DNA of 64,000 nt. It comes from Notolepis coatsorum. Lineage: Eukaryota > Chordata > Actinopteri > Aulopiformes > Paralepididae. The first letter of the stretch is position 1, and each line of letters opens with the position of its first letter. Shown piece by piece: positions 1 through 9,789 of this stretch. The notes beneath the pieces are model-generated. The model searched no databases, was not told the DNA's origin, and saw only the letters and a list, made by a program, of their open reading frames with translations. The DNA is taken from positions 15,922,148-15,986,147 of the forward strand of contig OZ020593.1 in NCBI GenBank assembly GCA_963971535.1. Direction: 5' to 3'. The position numbers and the translations under genes were made by a program.

Positions 1-1825
1 AATCTCAACTTCCTGGCCCACTGATCAATACTGGCCAAAAAAGGTTTATACTTATCCCCATCTCCTGAAAGTAAACACCTAGCTGGGAAGGACAGACTTG
101 TCCCACTCAATTTTGCCCAGTACTGTAGCCCTAACTTTACTCTCCTCAGGTTTAGGGGCAACTCCCCCATTTCCACCAATAGTGCTGAAGCAGGGGTGGT
201 CTTAAAAGCTCCACAGCAGATTCTCAGAGCCTTGCACTGAAGCACATCCAGCTTTCGCAAATTAGACTTGGCCGCAGAGCCGTACACATAACAACCATAA
301 TCAATTGTTGACCTGATCATCGCCTGGTATATCATGCACGTGGTCTCTCTATCCGCTCCCCACCCACTCCCAGCCAAACTTCTCAGCACATTCACTATTC
401 TTTCACACTTTGCCAGGATTTTCTCTATATGAACAGCCCAATTCAATCTTTCGTCAAACCAAACTCCCAAAAATTTAAACACCTTTACTCTCTCTAAGGG
501 AGATCCATACATAACCAGCCTTCCCCTAGGCACCCTCTTTCTAAAACCAAAAATCATATAATTAGACTTAGAGGCGGATATTTTAAAACCCCACTTGTCT
601 CCCCATTCCTCTACATCCCCCAGAGCTCTTTGTACCTGCTTTAAACAATACTCAACATTCTTCCCTCTTTTCCATATGGCCCCATCGTCCGCAAATAAAG
701 ACAACCCATATCCTTTTCCAATTTGCCCAAAAATGTCATTAATCATCACATCGAAGAGGACCGGACTAATCACGCTTCCTTGCGGGGTGCCATTTTCTAT
801 TTTTACAGTTTTTGAGGTTTGCCCCCCCACACGTACTTGGATCGTCCTGTCTAATAGAAAATCCTTTATCCAATTAAACAATCTCCCTCTAACTCCTAGG
901 TCATACAATTTCAAAAGCAGCCCCTCTTTCCACAAAGAGTCATACGCCTTCTCAATATCCAAAAATACACTTATCACTACTTCCTTATTGTCAAAAGCCT
1001 GTCTAATGTCCTGGTCTAGCACAGCTACTGATTCCATTGTAGACCTGCCATTTCTAAACCCATTCTGATACCCAACATAAAGATCCTTACTTTCTAAAAA
1101 GTAAACTAATCTATTAGTAATCATCCTTTCCATAATTTTACACAATACAGACGTCAAGGCTATGGGTCGGTAAGACCCTGGGTCAGCCGCTACTTTACCT
1201 GGCTTCAAAATAGGAATGATGACGGCATGCTTCCACTCCTTTGGCAAGCAGCCTTCTAGCCACACATTATTAAACAAACCCAGTATTTCAATCATTACAA
1301 ATTCGTCCAAATTCTTAAATAATTCATAGGGTAATCCATCTCTGCCAGGCGTCGTATTTGCACCAGCCTGGATAGCATCCCCTAACTCTTTCATTGTAAA
1401 GTACAAATTAATCGGATTAGTATTTTCTGAGCTTCTTCTCAACTTCCACTCATTCTGCGATAGCAGTTCAGTCCTCTTTCTCCCTCTCTCCTCCCCCAGA
1501 CTCCCAGAGTTATGCACTGCCTGAAATGCCTCCACCAGCATGTCTGCCTTCTCTTTATTGGTTACTGCTTCTACCCCCCCCTTCTGAATCACTGGAATCG
1601 AGCTTTTTTTTATATATTCCAGCCATTCTGTGTACGACTGCCCACATCTGCCTCACAGAAGTCTCAGGGCCTAGTGTTTCACAGAACTTCCTCCAACTAC
1701 TCTTTTTAGCATCTTTAATAACTCTTCGTGCTACTCCCCTTAACCTCTTATATTCTACTGACTGGCACAACCCTGGATACCGTCTCACCCTCTTGTATGC
1801 TTTCCCCCCCTTACATAGAATTGTT
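1..1825 (-). mobile_element. Non-LTR retrotransposon ORF2, reverse transcriptase, truncated and frameshifted
   Basis: The minus strand encodes most of a LINE reverse transcriptase, which copies element RNA into DNA at a nicked target. Visible in order are the pre-RT linker (SWRKFCETLGPETSVRQMW, near 1690-1640), the NGFRNGRST block near 1060-1035, the NGTPQGSVISP block near 790-765, and the catalytic FADDGAIW box near 705-680 (FADD in place of the usual YADD). The C-terminal thumb region follows towards base 1, where the frame leaves the window. An 8-G run on the minus strand near 1576-1583 shifts the frame: the first 96 codons end at 1555 and coding resumes one base out of step. The 5' end is cut at about 1826 against unrelated repeats. 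The linker resembles I/Nimb-type LINEs of fish; a Jockey-like origin is also possible. Confidence 0.85.
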
Positions 1826-1841
1826 GAATATGTATAGATAC

Positions 1842-2012
1842 ACAAATGTTCTAGAATGTTTGATTATGACAGCATACTGTGACATCACAAATGCTCTAGA
1901 ATGTTCCATTATGACAGCATACTGTGACATCACAAATGTTCTAGAATGGTTGACTATGACATCATACTGTGACATCACGAATGTTCTAGAAGGTTCTATT
2001 ATGACAAATAAT
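1842..2012. repeat. Four 45-bp tandem repeats with heat-shock-element-like cores
   Basis: Units start at 1842, 1887, 1932 and 1977 (the last is partial). Each carries a TTCTAGAA-type core, in places followed by a third TTC two bases on (for example CTCTAGAATGTTC in unit 2), and a TGACATCA-like site about 25 bp later. The same two motifs occur in the BEL-type LTR at 12070-12386. I infer a retroelement promoter (U3) fragment, though a plain minisatellite is possible. Confidence 0.75.
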
Positions 2013-2289
2013 ACGGTTCAATGACTTTATCTAAATCCAATCAATATTCCTAATGCCGTTTCAATGTAAGGTTATAAAAATAAACATATAAACATTCATA
2101 TAATACAATAACCTAAATATATAGCTTTGGCTCCTCTACAATACACTTACCTAGGATTTGACTTGATTCAACAACAAAGCAGTCGGGGCAATGGCAAGCC
2201 GAAAACGGTCGAAAGTGTAGTTAGTTGAAGTTTGGATATTTTTTTTCCGACTGAGGTAGGTAGATTACATTTTTAGAGACTAAAGTACA

Positions 2290-2374
2290 GAAAAAGGGTA
2301 CCGTTGGGTACCGGTATCGATTCACAGGTACCGGTACCGTGTCGGTTCAAATGTGAACGGTACCCATCCCTATT
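2290..2374 (-). mobile_element. hAT-like element terminus
   Basis: On the minus strand the sequence begins TAGGGATGGGTACCG and continues with nested GGTACCG palindromes, the style of short fish hAT elements. The matching opposite end and a target duplication were not found, so this is a terminus call only. The right copy is at about 52675-52760. Confidence 0.4.
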
Positions 2375-2707
2375 GCTTATGTCCAGAGATTCCAGCTTTG
2401 ATAACTAAAGTAATGACACTTGACTTATTTTGCCTTTTTAAACATGTCCCTTATCACGCTGTCCACGACAGCTGTCACGAGACGCGCACTGAGACCTTTT
2501 ATGAAACATTCTGATATTTTCGCGGGCACGAGACCACTGCACAAGACCCGCGAAAATATCTCCATAACAGTTAAATACGCCTATACAGGCTAAAGAGTTA
2601 TGATAATAATAATAAATGTAACGAGTGATCCTAATAAAATGTCTATTCGATTCATGCATGTCTGACTGTTAAACAAGTAAAAAATTATGTAAATATGTTG
2701 TTAGAAT

Positions 2708-3650
2708 TAGGGCTGGGCGATATGACGATATTATATAAATATCGGGTACAGTTCATTAACGATACACTTTTTAAACGTATCGTGGATATCGTGATGTTTT
2801 GCCCAAGAGGATTGTGTCGCGTCAATCTGGTCCACACGTTGAAACTTTTGAACAGCGCCACCCCACACACACACTACTGCATCAAAGTTACTACTTATGA
2901 TAACAAAGGCATTCGTTTTGTGGCATTAACATTATATAGTTACACGTTCAATAACATCAGCGTATTTACATAGCAACGTCCGAGGTCGACCTAGATATAG
3001 CAAGCATTAGTCGTTCATATCTCAGCCCGTGCTGACTCAGTTGTGCCCATTCTGCGGTCTGTTAATAAAGTTTTCAATCAGACAGATGTATGGAAAGGCT
3101 TTTATTATAACATCCGTTGCAGTAAAATCATTATGCCTCCAGTCGTTTAGTCATCCTGCGGAGCTAAAAGCTAAACGTCGGCCGCGGGGAGCTACCGCTA
3201 CCATTGTTGTTGTCATTGAGCTCTCCAATGGCGGAAGTAAAAAATTTATACGCGCTTGCCGATTGGTGCTAAGAACAGCAGGGCGGGTGCAAGCGGTGTG
3301 ACGTAATTGGCAGACTCGACTGTCAATCAAAATGATTCTGTTTGCCGTCTGAATGAATGAAAACGTTATTAACAGATTGCAGCATGGGTACAATACAGTA
3401 CAGCTCAATACAACAACAGTGGACTGGAGGATGCAGACCAGAGAAAGACTTTCGTCTTGTTTACATCAGGGTCCCCCATTTTCAATTCATCATATTTCAT
3501 ATCTAAATCATATAATATCTCATTGCTAAATATATGCAATATATAATCTAATAATCCAATAATCTAAATCTAATATATAATATAAAAATGCTAAATGGAT
3601 GGGTATTTTATTTTGTCTTTAATGTTAGCTTGCAAACTCAAATACTGTCT
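2708..3650 (+). mobile_element. hAT element, right part cut off by the tandem array
   Basis: It starts TAGGGCTGGGCGATATG right after GTTAGAAT, exactly as the complete copy at 53130-54193 does. Homology to that copy stops at 3650, where the gag sequence of the tandem array begins, so the right end with its terminal repeat is missing. No transposase is visible; it is a non-autonomous element. It carries two fragments of a LINE 3' end: plus strand about 3046-3094 and minus strand 3353-3490. Confidence 0.8.
3353..3490 (-). mobile_element. Short 5'-truncated LINE 3'-end copy
   Basis: The minus strand matches the 3' untranslated end of the LINE at 5070-5938: GGGACCCTGATGTAAACAAG, then GGTCTGCATCC, then the AATAAAG-type end. 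It finishes in a (TTCA)n-type tail. Only the last ~140 bases are present, so it behaves like a SINE-sized passenger. Confidence 0.7.
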
Positions 3651-4430
3651 GGAACTATTGTGGAGGTATGCGTGTCCCCATCATTCTGGATGACTCTAAA
3701 CGACGTTGCCTGGTCGTGTGGCGGAGTATTTGTACCGTTGTGTAGGTACTTAGCACGGTTCCTTGCATCTGACCTTGGAGTCATCCTTTCTTCCGTGGTG
3801 TGATCATCATGGAGGCGAGTCATATGTCTTCTATCACAGATCTCGCAGTTGGTTCTATCTCTACAGTCCCTACAGCGATGGCCCGACTTCAGACAACCAA
3901 AGCACAACTGATTTTCGCGAACAAACTTGTTTCGTTCAAACATGGTCTTCTGCATAAACTTGCGACACCTTTGTAGACTATGGCCGGTCGTAGCACAAAG
4001 GACACAGTGTGTGGCGCCGGCTGTCTCATGGGCACTGGTTGCTAAGACCCTTGCTCCCAGGTCCCTGCGTCTTGCGCCCAGGTCCCTCATACCTTCCCGT
4101 GGGTTCAGGGCATGAAGCGATGTTACTGGGTTGCAAGCTATTTTGGCTTCACGTGTGAGGAACTTGACAAACTGGCTGAAGCTCGGGAACGTGTGAGTTT
4201 CGTCGTCCATGTCTACGACTTTCCTATTCCATCTTGCCGTCACTCCGTCTGGGAGTTTAGAGAGTATTTTCTGGTTCTCGTGGCAATCATTAAGTATTTC
4301 AAGACCTTTGATCTGAGGCATGGCAGCCTCACGCAACATGGCCTTCTTGGCGCCTCCCCCCACGTACTGGCGTAGACAGTAAAACTGGCTGCACCCCGAT
4401 GGCTCTTCAGTAGCAGCACTACATTGAGTC
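3651..4430 (-). pseudogene. BEL/Pao gag fragment (unit 1, cut by the array edge)
   Basis: Same gag as the copy at 13934-15047, but reading 4430 to 3651 and cut where the array begins: the frame runs into hAT sequence and stops at 3638. It keeps the central capsid-like region and the cysteine/histidine knuckles and lacks the protease. It starts just after a TAG at about 4431, with no initiating ATG upstream. Confidence 0.85.
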
Positions 4431-4510
4431 TAGAACATTACCGCTGCCACAACATTCTGGAACGTTCTGGAGGAAGTCATAGCGGACCATTCTAGAACAT
4501 CGAACATCCT
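4425..4510. promoter_or_regulatory. Heat-shock-element-like cluster between divergent gag pieces (unit 1)
   Basis: At 4455-4467 there is a TTC-GAA-TTC series with two-base spacers (TTCTGGAACGTTC), the arrangement bound by heat shock factor trimers. A second TTCTAGAA lies at 4490-4497, with a GTCATAG word between. The block separates the minus-strand gag from the plus-strand 77-codon ORF and resembles the U3 of the LTR at 12070-12386. Binding activity is inferred. Copies: 15042-15127, 25673-25758, 36305-36390. Confidence 0.55.
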
Positions 4511-4524
4511 GGCATTACATCAAG

Positions 4525-4758
4525 ATGTCTGATAGTGGCAGCCATTCCAAGACTATGGTGGAGGAGGAGCCAACAGCCGCGGCAGAGGGCCAAGACAAGC
4601 CCAGAGAGCGCAAGTTGACGGCCGTGGCTCAAGAACTGAAGGATGAGCAAACGGCAAAGATTGAACGGAAGTTCAATACGTGCAAGGAAAGATGGCAGGA
4701 GGCGATGCGGGAAGCTGAGAACGCGCTGCGTCCCCCGGGGCGCACTCAACCCACTTAA
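4525..4758 (+). CDS. 77-residue charged ORF, possible BEL gag N-terminus (unit 1)
   Basis: An ATG-started frame of 77 codons. The first 27 residues are polar and acidic (MSDSGSHSKT, then EEE), followed by a strongly helical charged stretch (RERKLTAVAQELKDEQTAKI and on to ENAL) that could form a coiled coil. It follows CTGGCATTACATCAAG, which resembles the sequence after the LTR at about 12047-12066, so I infer the N-terminus of a second, oppositely oriented BEL gag. I do not recognise a defined domain. It is preserved in all four units. Whether it is expressed cannot be told. Confidence 0.45.
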   Translation: MSDSGSHSKTMVEEEPTAAAEGQDKPRERKLTAVAQELKDEQTAKIERKFNTCKERWQEAMREAENALRPPGRTQPT

Positions 4759-5069
4759 ACACGGCGGCTGGCTTGCACGATGGTCACAAACGACCGAGTG
4801 ATCGGTGTTGCCAGTCAGAGCAGAACATTAATTCCATTTTAGAAGGGAGTCTGGTTGTTTCCCTGCCAACGTCTCTAGTAGACAAACATACCAGCCACAG
4901 ACTAGATTTACCAACAACTGGCTGGTGTTAATCTCCCACCCTGCTGTCAGTACTCAAGATAGTGGGAGTGTTGGAAGAGTAACAGGGTGAGGTTTGGGGG
5001 GCGATTCCCGTAAGGAGTCCAGTGATTCCGAGGCGCTGCTGTCCAACGGGGTCTTTCATCTTACGTTGT
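4759..5069. other. Unassigned stretch (unit 1)
   Basis: No gene is visible. The sequence has GTGTTAATCTCCCACC and GATAGTGGGAGTGTTGG words reminiscent of LTR edges, but no pair of LTRs could be drawn. It is repeated in units 2-4. Confidence 0.4.
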
Positions 5070-5938
5070 TGACAACCTAGGATGGCTTAGAGTAGACGAC
5101 AGAGTACAGCAACTTGCAATGGGCCTGGTCTACAAGATACACTACACGACCAAGGTACCCATGTACATGTCAAAATACTTCCCAAAGGTCAGTGAATACC
5201 ACGATCACAACACCAGAGGGAGCTCCACAAATCATGTGCAACCCAGATTCGGCTCAAACAAGGGACTAAACACGTTTCGCAATTATGCCACATCAATGTG
5301 GAACGCCCTACCCAAAGCTGTAAAGGAATGTGAATCACTACCCACTTTCAAAACCACTCTCAAGGAACACCTACGGGAGACTGCAATTCGAAACTGGCCC
5401 CTGTAAATGTCCTAACCCAACCCCCTCCAATGTACAGTAATGTACCTAGTATGGTTGTCAATATTCCAATGTACAGTTTTGCTTGTTTGTACAGTGTCCC
5501 CCCCCCAACGTAAATTACCTAGTATGGTTGTCAATATCCCAATGTACAGTTTTGCTTGTACAGTTGTACAGTGTTTCCCCCCCCAACCCCTCCCTACCCA
5601 ACCCCCCCCCCCCCACACAACCCCACCCAACCTCCTCCAATGTACAGTTTTTACGTCAAATGTATATACTCCCTTTTCTGGACTCTTTTTGTATCACAAA
5701 CAGTACTGTATTTGCAAATCTGGTATGTCATAAATGTATAGATGTAGCAGTACTGTCTATCTGTATGTCATGTATGTCATATATGTCCTGATGAATTGAA
5801 AATGGGGGACCCTGATGTAAACAAGACGAAAGTCTTTCTCTGGTCTGCATCCCCTTAACAATTGTGTGTATTGAGCTGTACTGTATTGTACCCATTCTGC
5901 AATCTGTTAATAAAGTTTTCAATCAATCAATCAATCAG
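5070..5938 (+). mobile_element. 5'-truncated LINE: RT C-terminus and 3' UTR (unit 1)
   Basis: The plus strand reads the last ~112 codons of a LINE ORF2 (NLGWLRVDDRVQQLAMGLVY at about 5078-5137, later FRNYATSMWNALPKAVK), ending at TAA 5404. This is the C-terminal region shared by CR1/L2/Rex-type LINEs; no catalytic motif is left. The 3' UTR follows, with poly-C tracts near 5500 and 5605, the AATAAAG end near 5910 and a (CAAT)n tail to 5938. Short copies of this 3' end lie at 3353-3490, 8008-8137, 44757-44942 and 53773-53912. Confidence 0.8.
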
Positions 5939-6900
5939 TCGGCACCAGGGTTTCCGTTAGAAATCTTTTTTGCCGGTCTCAGTGTCTTGCAAGATTTCAA
6001 TCTACCGGACAAATGGGATCAATTCCGGTCAGAGTTTATTGAGCTTAAAAACAATTGATAGGCAGGCTATTTTTATAAAGAATGACATCCTCAAGGCATG
6101 TAGATTTGGCTACTTTTGTGTATATACAATCATTAATATATTCCAAATAAAATAAGTCCCTCGAGACTTCGTGCTGCTGCCGACTTGAAATCAAATAGGT
6201 GTCGGTGGGCAGTCGGCCCGACATTAATAAACAGCAGTCTGTTATAATCACATTTTTATGAGCTAACGAATTCCGTTATATTGGACATTTGTATTAATTA
6301 TATCAAGCGAAGAACTGAGAAATTTGGCAGAGAGAGACGGCAACATTATCGTGGGTTTGCGTGATGACTATCTCCGCCTCCCAACGACTTGGTGCTGGAT
6401 TTGCGAGAGCGTGCAGCTGCAGAGCCGCAGAGCCAGCGGTGCTTTCAGGTCCGGTCTGGGGACCGCTCAGCAGCGCCCCCCACCCAACAGCTGAATTGCC
6501 AATGGCTGAATTGGAGTATTGCACTGTGCGGGCACAACTGTCAGCCCTGCGGCTCTGCAGTTGCATGCTTCTCGCAAATCTAGCTCCCGCTGCCAAACCC
6601 AAATGAATCTCGACATCGCTTCACCAATAGTCGTTATCAGAACACTACACACATATCATAATAGAACACACATCGTTGTCATTATTAGACCTGCTTGGTG
6701 AAGCAACAATGAAACAAATGTAACTATTTTAATACAATTCAAATTGTGCTTAGAGGGAATTATTTTCACCGGACATTATGACCGGAGAGATTTAAATATG
6801 TCGGACTTCAACAGATTTTGCCGGTCAAAAACCGGTAATTACCGGATAGCGGGATCCTCGGGACGCACATCCATCTCCAGCAAAGGCCTCCGTTTCTTCG
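5939..6900. other. Possible non-autonomous DNA element with internal inverted repeat (unit 1)
   Basis: Begins CAGGGTTTCCG at about 5946 and ends near 6855 in a CCGGTAATTACCGG-rich stretch; both ends are rich in CCGGT words, but the termini pair only weakly. In the middle, arms at 6399-6436 and 6541-6580 (GATTTGCGAGA and its complement) fold with ~85% pairing. No coding frame is convincing. Copies lie in units 2-4. Confidence 0.35.
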
Positions 6901-7010
6901 CCTCTTCTTTTTCCTATGGCGATACATCACACAGTTAACAGTCAAAAGCTTTTCATCATTAGTCACACTGGGAAGTGAACCTTCTGCCAAAAAGGGACAA
7001 GGACGGGGGG

Positions 7011-7034
7011 AGACAATCACACGCATACATACTG
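7011..7034 (+). repeat. 24-bp direct repeat, left member (unit 1)
   Basis: AGACAATCACACGCATAC plus six further bases recurs exactly at 10515-10538, flanking 3480 bp. It could be an unusually long target duplication or the scar of a local duplication. Confidence 0.6.
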
Positions 7035-7569
7035 ATGATGTACAGTAGGGTGTGTCAAGAAATGAAAATTTGAGAAATGAGAGGTGGCCCTATGGTTTCA
7101 AGTTGTGTTATGATATAATAAAGCATAATCGAAAGCAAAAAAGTGGGTTTGACTTTATTTACCTACCCCGTTTTTCGATTGAAAAATTGCATTTTTTGCG
7201 GATTTCTGACAGTTTCCGCCAAAATCACATTTTCATATATGTGACTGCTTGTCTACATCCTGGGACCTCATTCAGACTTACTACCCCTACCTTAAGCTTG
7301 GTATAGTAGCCCATACCATGTTACAATGCAATAACATACAATACCATGGTATACCATAAATAAATAATCGGAAGTGTGTGGTACTGTATAATTAGTGAAA
7401 ACAGGGCAGGACAGCATTTTGGTTTTTATAATGCTTTATTTTTTTTGCCTTTGTTATTTTATACTTTTTATTTTATTAAATTTGTTTATCAGATACTGTA
7501 GCAATACATCTAGCTGTATTTCAAAGCCATAAATGTGGAGATTCAGTTTGATTGCATACTTCATGGCAA
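7035..7569. other. Unassigned AT-rich stretch (unit 1)
   Basis: No gene is seen. It contains palindromic ATACCATGGTAT words and T-rich runs, and ends in the 8-bp target CATGGCAA (7562-7569) of the hAT element. Confidence 0.4.
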
Positions 7570-8007
7570 CAGTGGCGGCCGGTCGGTTTTCGCCACTAGG
7601 GGCGCTATACCAAATATTTTGTACAGTACAGTACAGTACCACGCAACACTTGTGATTCGACTCACGCTCACGGCAATGAATCGGCTCTTATGAACGAGTC
7701 GCTCAGCTGTTACTACAACAACACACAACCAGTCAAATAAAGTATAGTCTAGACTCTAATTCACAACTTGAAACACAATATATAAATAGAAAAGTTAGAA
7801 ACAAAACTCGCCCGTCTACAAACACAGGCAGATCTCTCCCTCTCTCCTTCTCTCTCTCACACACAGCGCGACGTGGAATCGATTCGTTACACAATCAGAC
7901 CTATTATATACCAAGAATAACTTCAGTATGAGTACAGGGCTGTACACATATTTTGCATATTGTTAAACGAGCCAAGGCTAGCTATTAAACTATCGATATG
8001 AATCGAA

Positions 8008-8137
8008 AATCTGGGACCCTGATGTAAACAAGACAAACGTCTTTCTCTGGTCTGCATCCCCTTAACAATTGTGTGTATTGAGCCGTACTGTATTGTACCC
8101 ATTCTGCAATCTGTTAATAAAGTTCTCATTCATTCAA
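8008..8137 (+). mobile_element. Short LINE 3'-end copy nested in the hAT (unit 1)
   Basis: About 130 bp matching the 3' end of the LINE at 5070-5938 (GGGACCCTGATGTAAACAAG through AATAAAG), with a (CATT)n tail. Copies: 18639-18768 and 29271-29400. Confidence 0.7.
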
Positions 8138-8512
8138 ACATAGACGATCTCTCTGTCTCTCGGATCAATCAAATCAAATAATTAACACATGTATGTTGTC
8201 ATTTTAAACAACTCACCATTCATTCATTATGCATCAGCAGCATCAGAGAGCATTTTAGTAGTTACATTTTCAACAAGATTGCTGCTATTTAAACACTTAC
8301 ACTTCATGGAAACGGGGTAACATTAACCTTATGTCGACTGTAGTATTGTATGACCTCGACATAACGTTTAAACGTTAACGTTACTCCGTTCCATGCACTT
8401 CTAAGTGGCCAGCTAAGCTAACGGAGCTAACAGCTAGCAGTAGCTGTAACGTTAGGCGGCATCAGTAGACAACGTATCATGTATTAAACTAGAGTTAAGA
8501 TCGCTAATCTAC

Positions 8513-8694
8513 CTTGTTGTTGGCTTGTTGATAAAGTATATCCACTCCATGGCATTGTCCATCCAGCCTGTGTTGATGTCCATCCGGATCTCAGGTTGGT
8601 GTGGTCCAAGTAGTTTCAAGTCTTTTTTTTCTTGCATTGTCCGTCTTTCAAACGGTGTTGATTTGATGGATTTAACAGAATTATCCAATTCCAT
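8513..8694 (-). CDS. First-exon remnant of a hAT transposase, TTF-like N-terminus (unit 1)
   Basis: ATG at 8694 opens 61 codons (MELDNSVKSIKSTPFERRTM, later LLGPHQPEIRM) and ends at a good splice donor, AAG|GTAGAT, at 8513/8512. The TPF-RRT-EKK-LGPHQPEI pattern is that of the region before the TTF/BED-like zinc finger in hAT-derived proteins of fish; the zinc finger itself would lie in the next exon, which is absent. Preserved in three units (19144-19325, 29776-29957). Confidence 0.55.
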
Positions 8695-9546
8695 GGTGGT
8701 AGCTTTAGCTAACTATAAATCGAAATGAAAATACTCAGTCCTTGAATAAACCGAAGGCGTCTTTTCTTTTTCTCTATTGTGAACTGTAGTAGTGTAGTTG
8801 CTGTTGTTGACGAGTAGACTGAACTTGCTGACTTGCTGTGATAAGATACCTCCTCCTGGCGCGAGAAATGCGGCTATGGAAAAAAACTGGCATCGCGTCG
8901 GCCAATCAGAGAGCGTCTCCGCGAAATGCGGCTATGGAAATTCTTCACGGAAGTTCACTTTTGCTGCCTAGACCGCTTCAAATAGCGCTCGGATTCCAAC
9001 ATAATAGTCATATTTCAACGCACAACGCCGTATGCACTGATTGGCTGTGACGGAGACAGCGATCAAACTGTGACGCGCAGTCAGAGCGCTATCGCTTATT
9101 GCCCGGGCGAGAAATACGAAAAAATAAAAAAAAACGTCACTTCCTGCCCATGAAAACGCTGTTTTTTTTATTTAGATAATAACGTTATATTGTGCATTGG
9201 AAATACAAACATACTTAAAACGAGTAAATATTATTCATTTTAAACATGTTTATATTATTTATAGGGCTATAAAACAAAAAACAAAAAAGTTTTTTTTTTT
9301 CTTATTCTCTCATTTAACAGGTGGGTCGGCGCCCATAGCGCCACCAGTGGCGAGCCGCCACTGCATGGCAAGCTTCATGATGCCGATGAGGTCCTGCTTG
9401 CTGTTGATCCTGGACGTTATATCTACCATGTACAAGTAGACTAGAAGTCAACAGAATCAGGGCCGCCACAGTCTAATTGGTCCCGCCACAGTTTTATAAT
9501 GAACCAAAAAAGATTAATAGAAATAATTCATTTTTTTTTGGGTAAT

Positions 9547-9789
9547 TTTAATTTTTTTAAACTTTGGCCATTTCCCTGGCTCTTTTATACGTTTATCGCA
9601 TTTATACTTGGTCAAGTTCGACCGACAGAAGCAGGCTGAAAGGGTTCAGATGGGGGGGAAGACACTCTGGGAAAGGCACGGCTGCAGTCCGGGATTCGAA
9701 CTCGCTCAGCCCCAGATCCGTGACGAGCACGGTTGTCCACGGCGCTGAAATAGCACTCGCGGTACGTGGTGAGCTACTGGAGCTCCCCT
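9547..9789 (-). mobile_element. tRNA-derived SINE, 243 bp, with target duplication (unit 1)
   Basis: On the minus strand it opens with a tRNA-like head (TAGCTCACCACG as a possible A box and GAGTTCGAATCCCGG as a near-perfect pol III B box) and ends in an A-rich tail. GGGTAAT flanks it on both sides (9540-9546, 9790-9796). The empty site with one GGGTAAT is at 43584-43590. Transcription by RNA polymerase III is inferred from the boxes. Confidence 0.8.

Larger units (their letters stand above)
1826..3650. repeat. Left copy of a duplicated 1.8-kb segment (other copy 52208-54071)
   Basis: From TTGTTGAATAT at about 1826 to the array edge at 3650 this segment matches 52208-54071 base for base, apart from scattered substitutions and two gaps: about 14 bp missing near 2424 and about 21 bp missing near 2490 relative to the right copy. 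Both copies have the same orientation and both abut a minus-strand LINE fragment on their left. It contains 45-bp tandem repeats, a hAT-like terminus and most of a hAT element. I see no gene in the unlabelled parts (2013-2290, 2375-2699). Confidence 0.85.
7570..9363 (-). mobile_element. hAT element, 1794 bp, with 8-bp target duplication (unit 1)
   Basis: Termini are CAGTGGCGGC at 7570 and its complement at 9363, with a second shared block (CGCCACT, GGCGCTAT) inside. CATGGCAA flanks both ends (7562-7569 and 9364-9371). The uninterrupted site survives at 39456-39463, which proves insertion. Inside is a minus-strand exon (8513-8694) typical of the N-terminus of hAT transposases, but no catalytic domain, so it is non-autonomous. 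Upstream of that exon on the minus strand (8900-9060) are two CCAAT-box words (GGCCAATCAG, TGATTGGCTG), a plausible promoter. A short LINE 3' end is nested at 8008-8137. Confidence 0.9.

Noticed and set aside
595..1068. Plus-strand frame of 157 codons
   Set aside because: Lies opposite the LINE reverse transcriptase, whose catalytic motifs are on the minus strand.
1842..2012. Possible CRISPR-like array
   Set aside because: Units are contiguous 45-mers without unique spacers, in a vertebrate-type genome.
5440..5791. Proline-rich plus-strand frames near the poly-C tracts
   Set aside because: Low-complexity 3' UTR of a LINE; frames change with C-run length between units.
9547..9789. Functional tRNA gene
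   Set aside because: The B box is good, but no cloverleaf can be drawn and the A-rich tail with target duplication marks a SINE.
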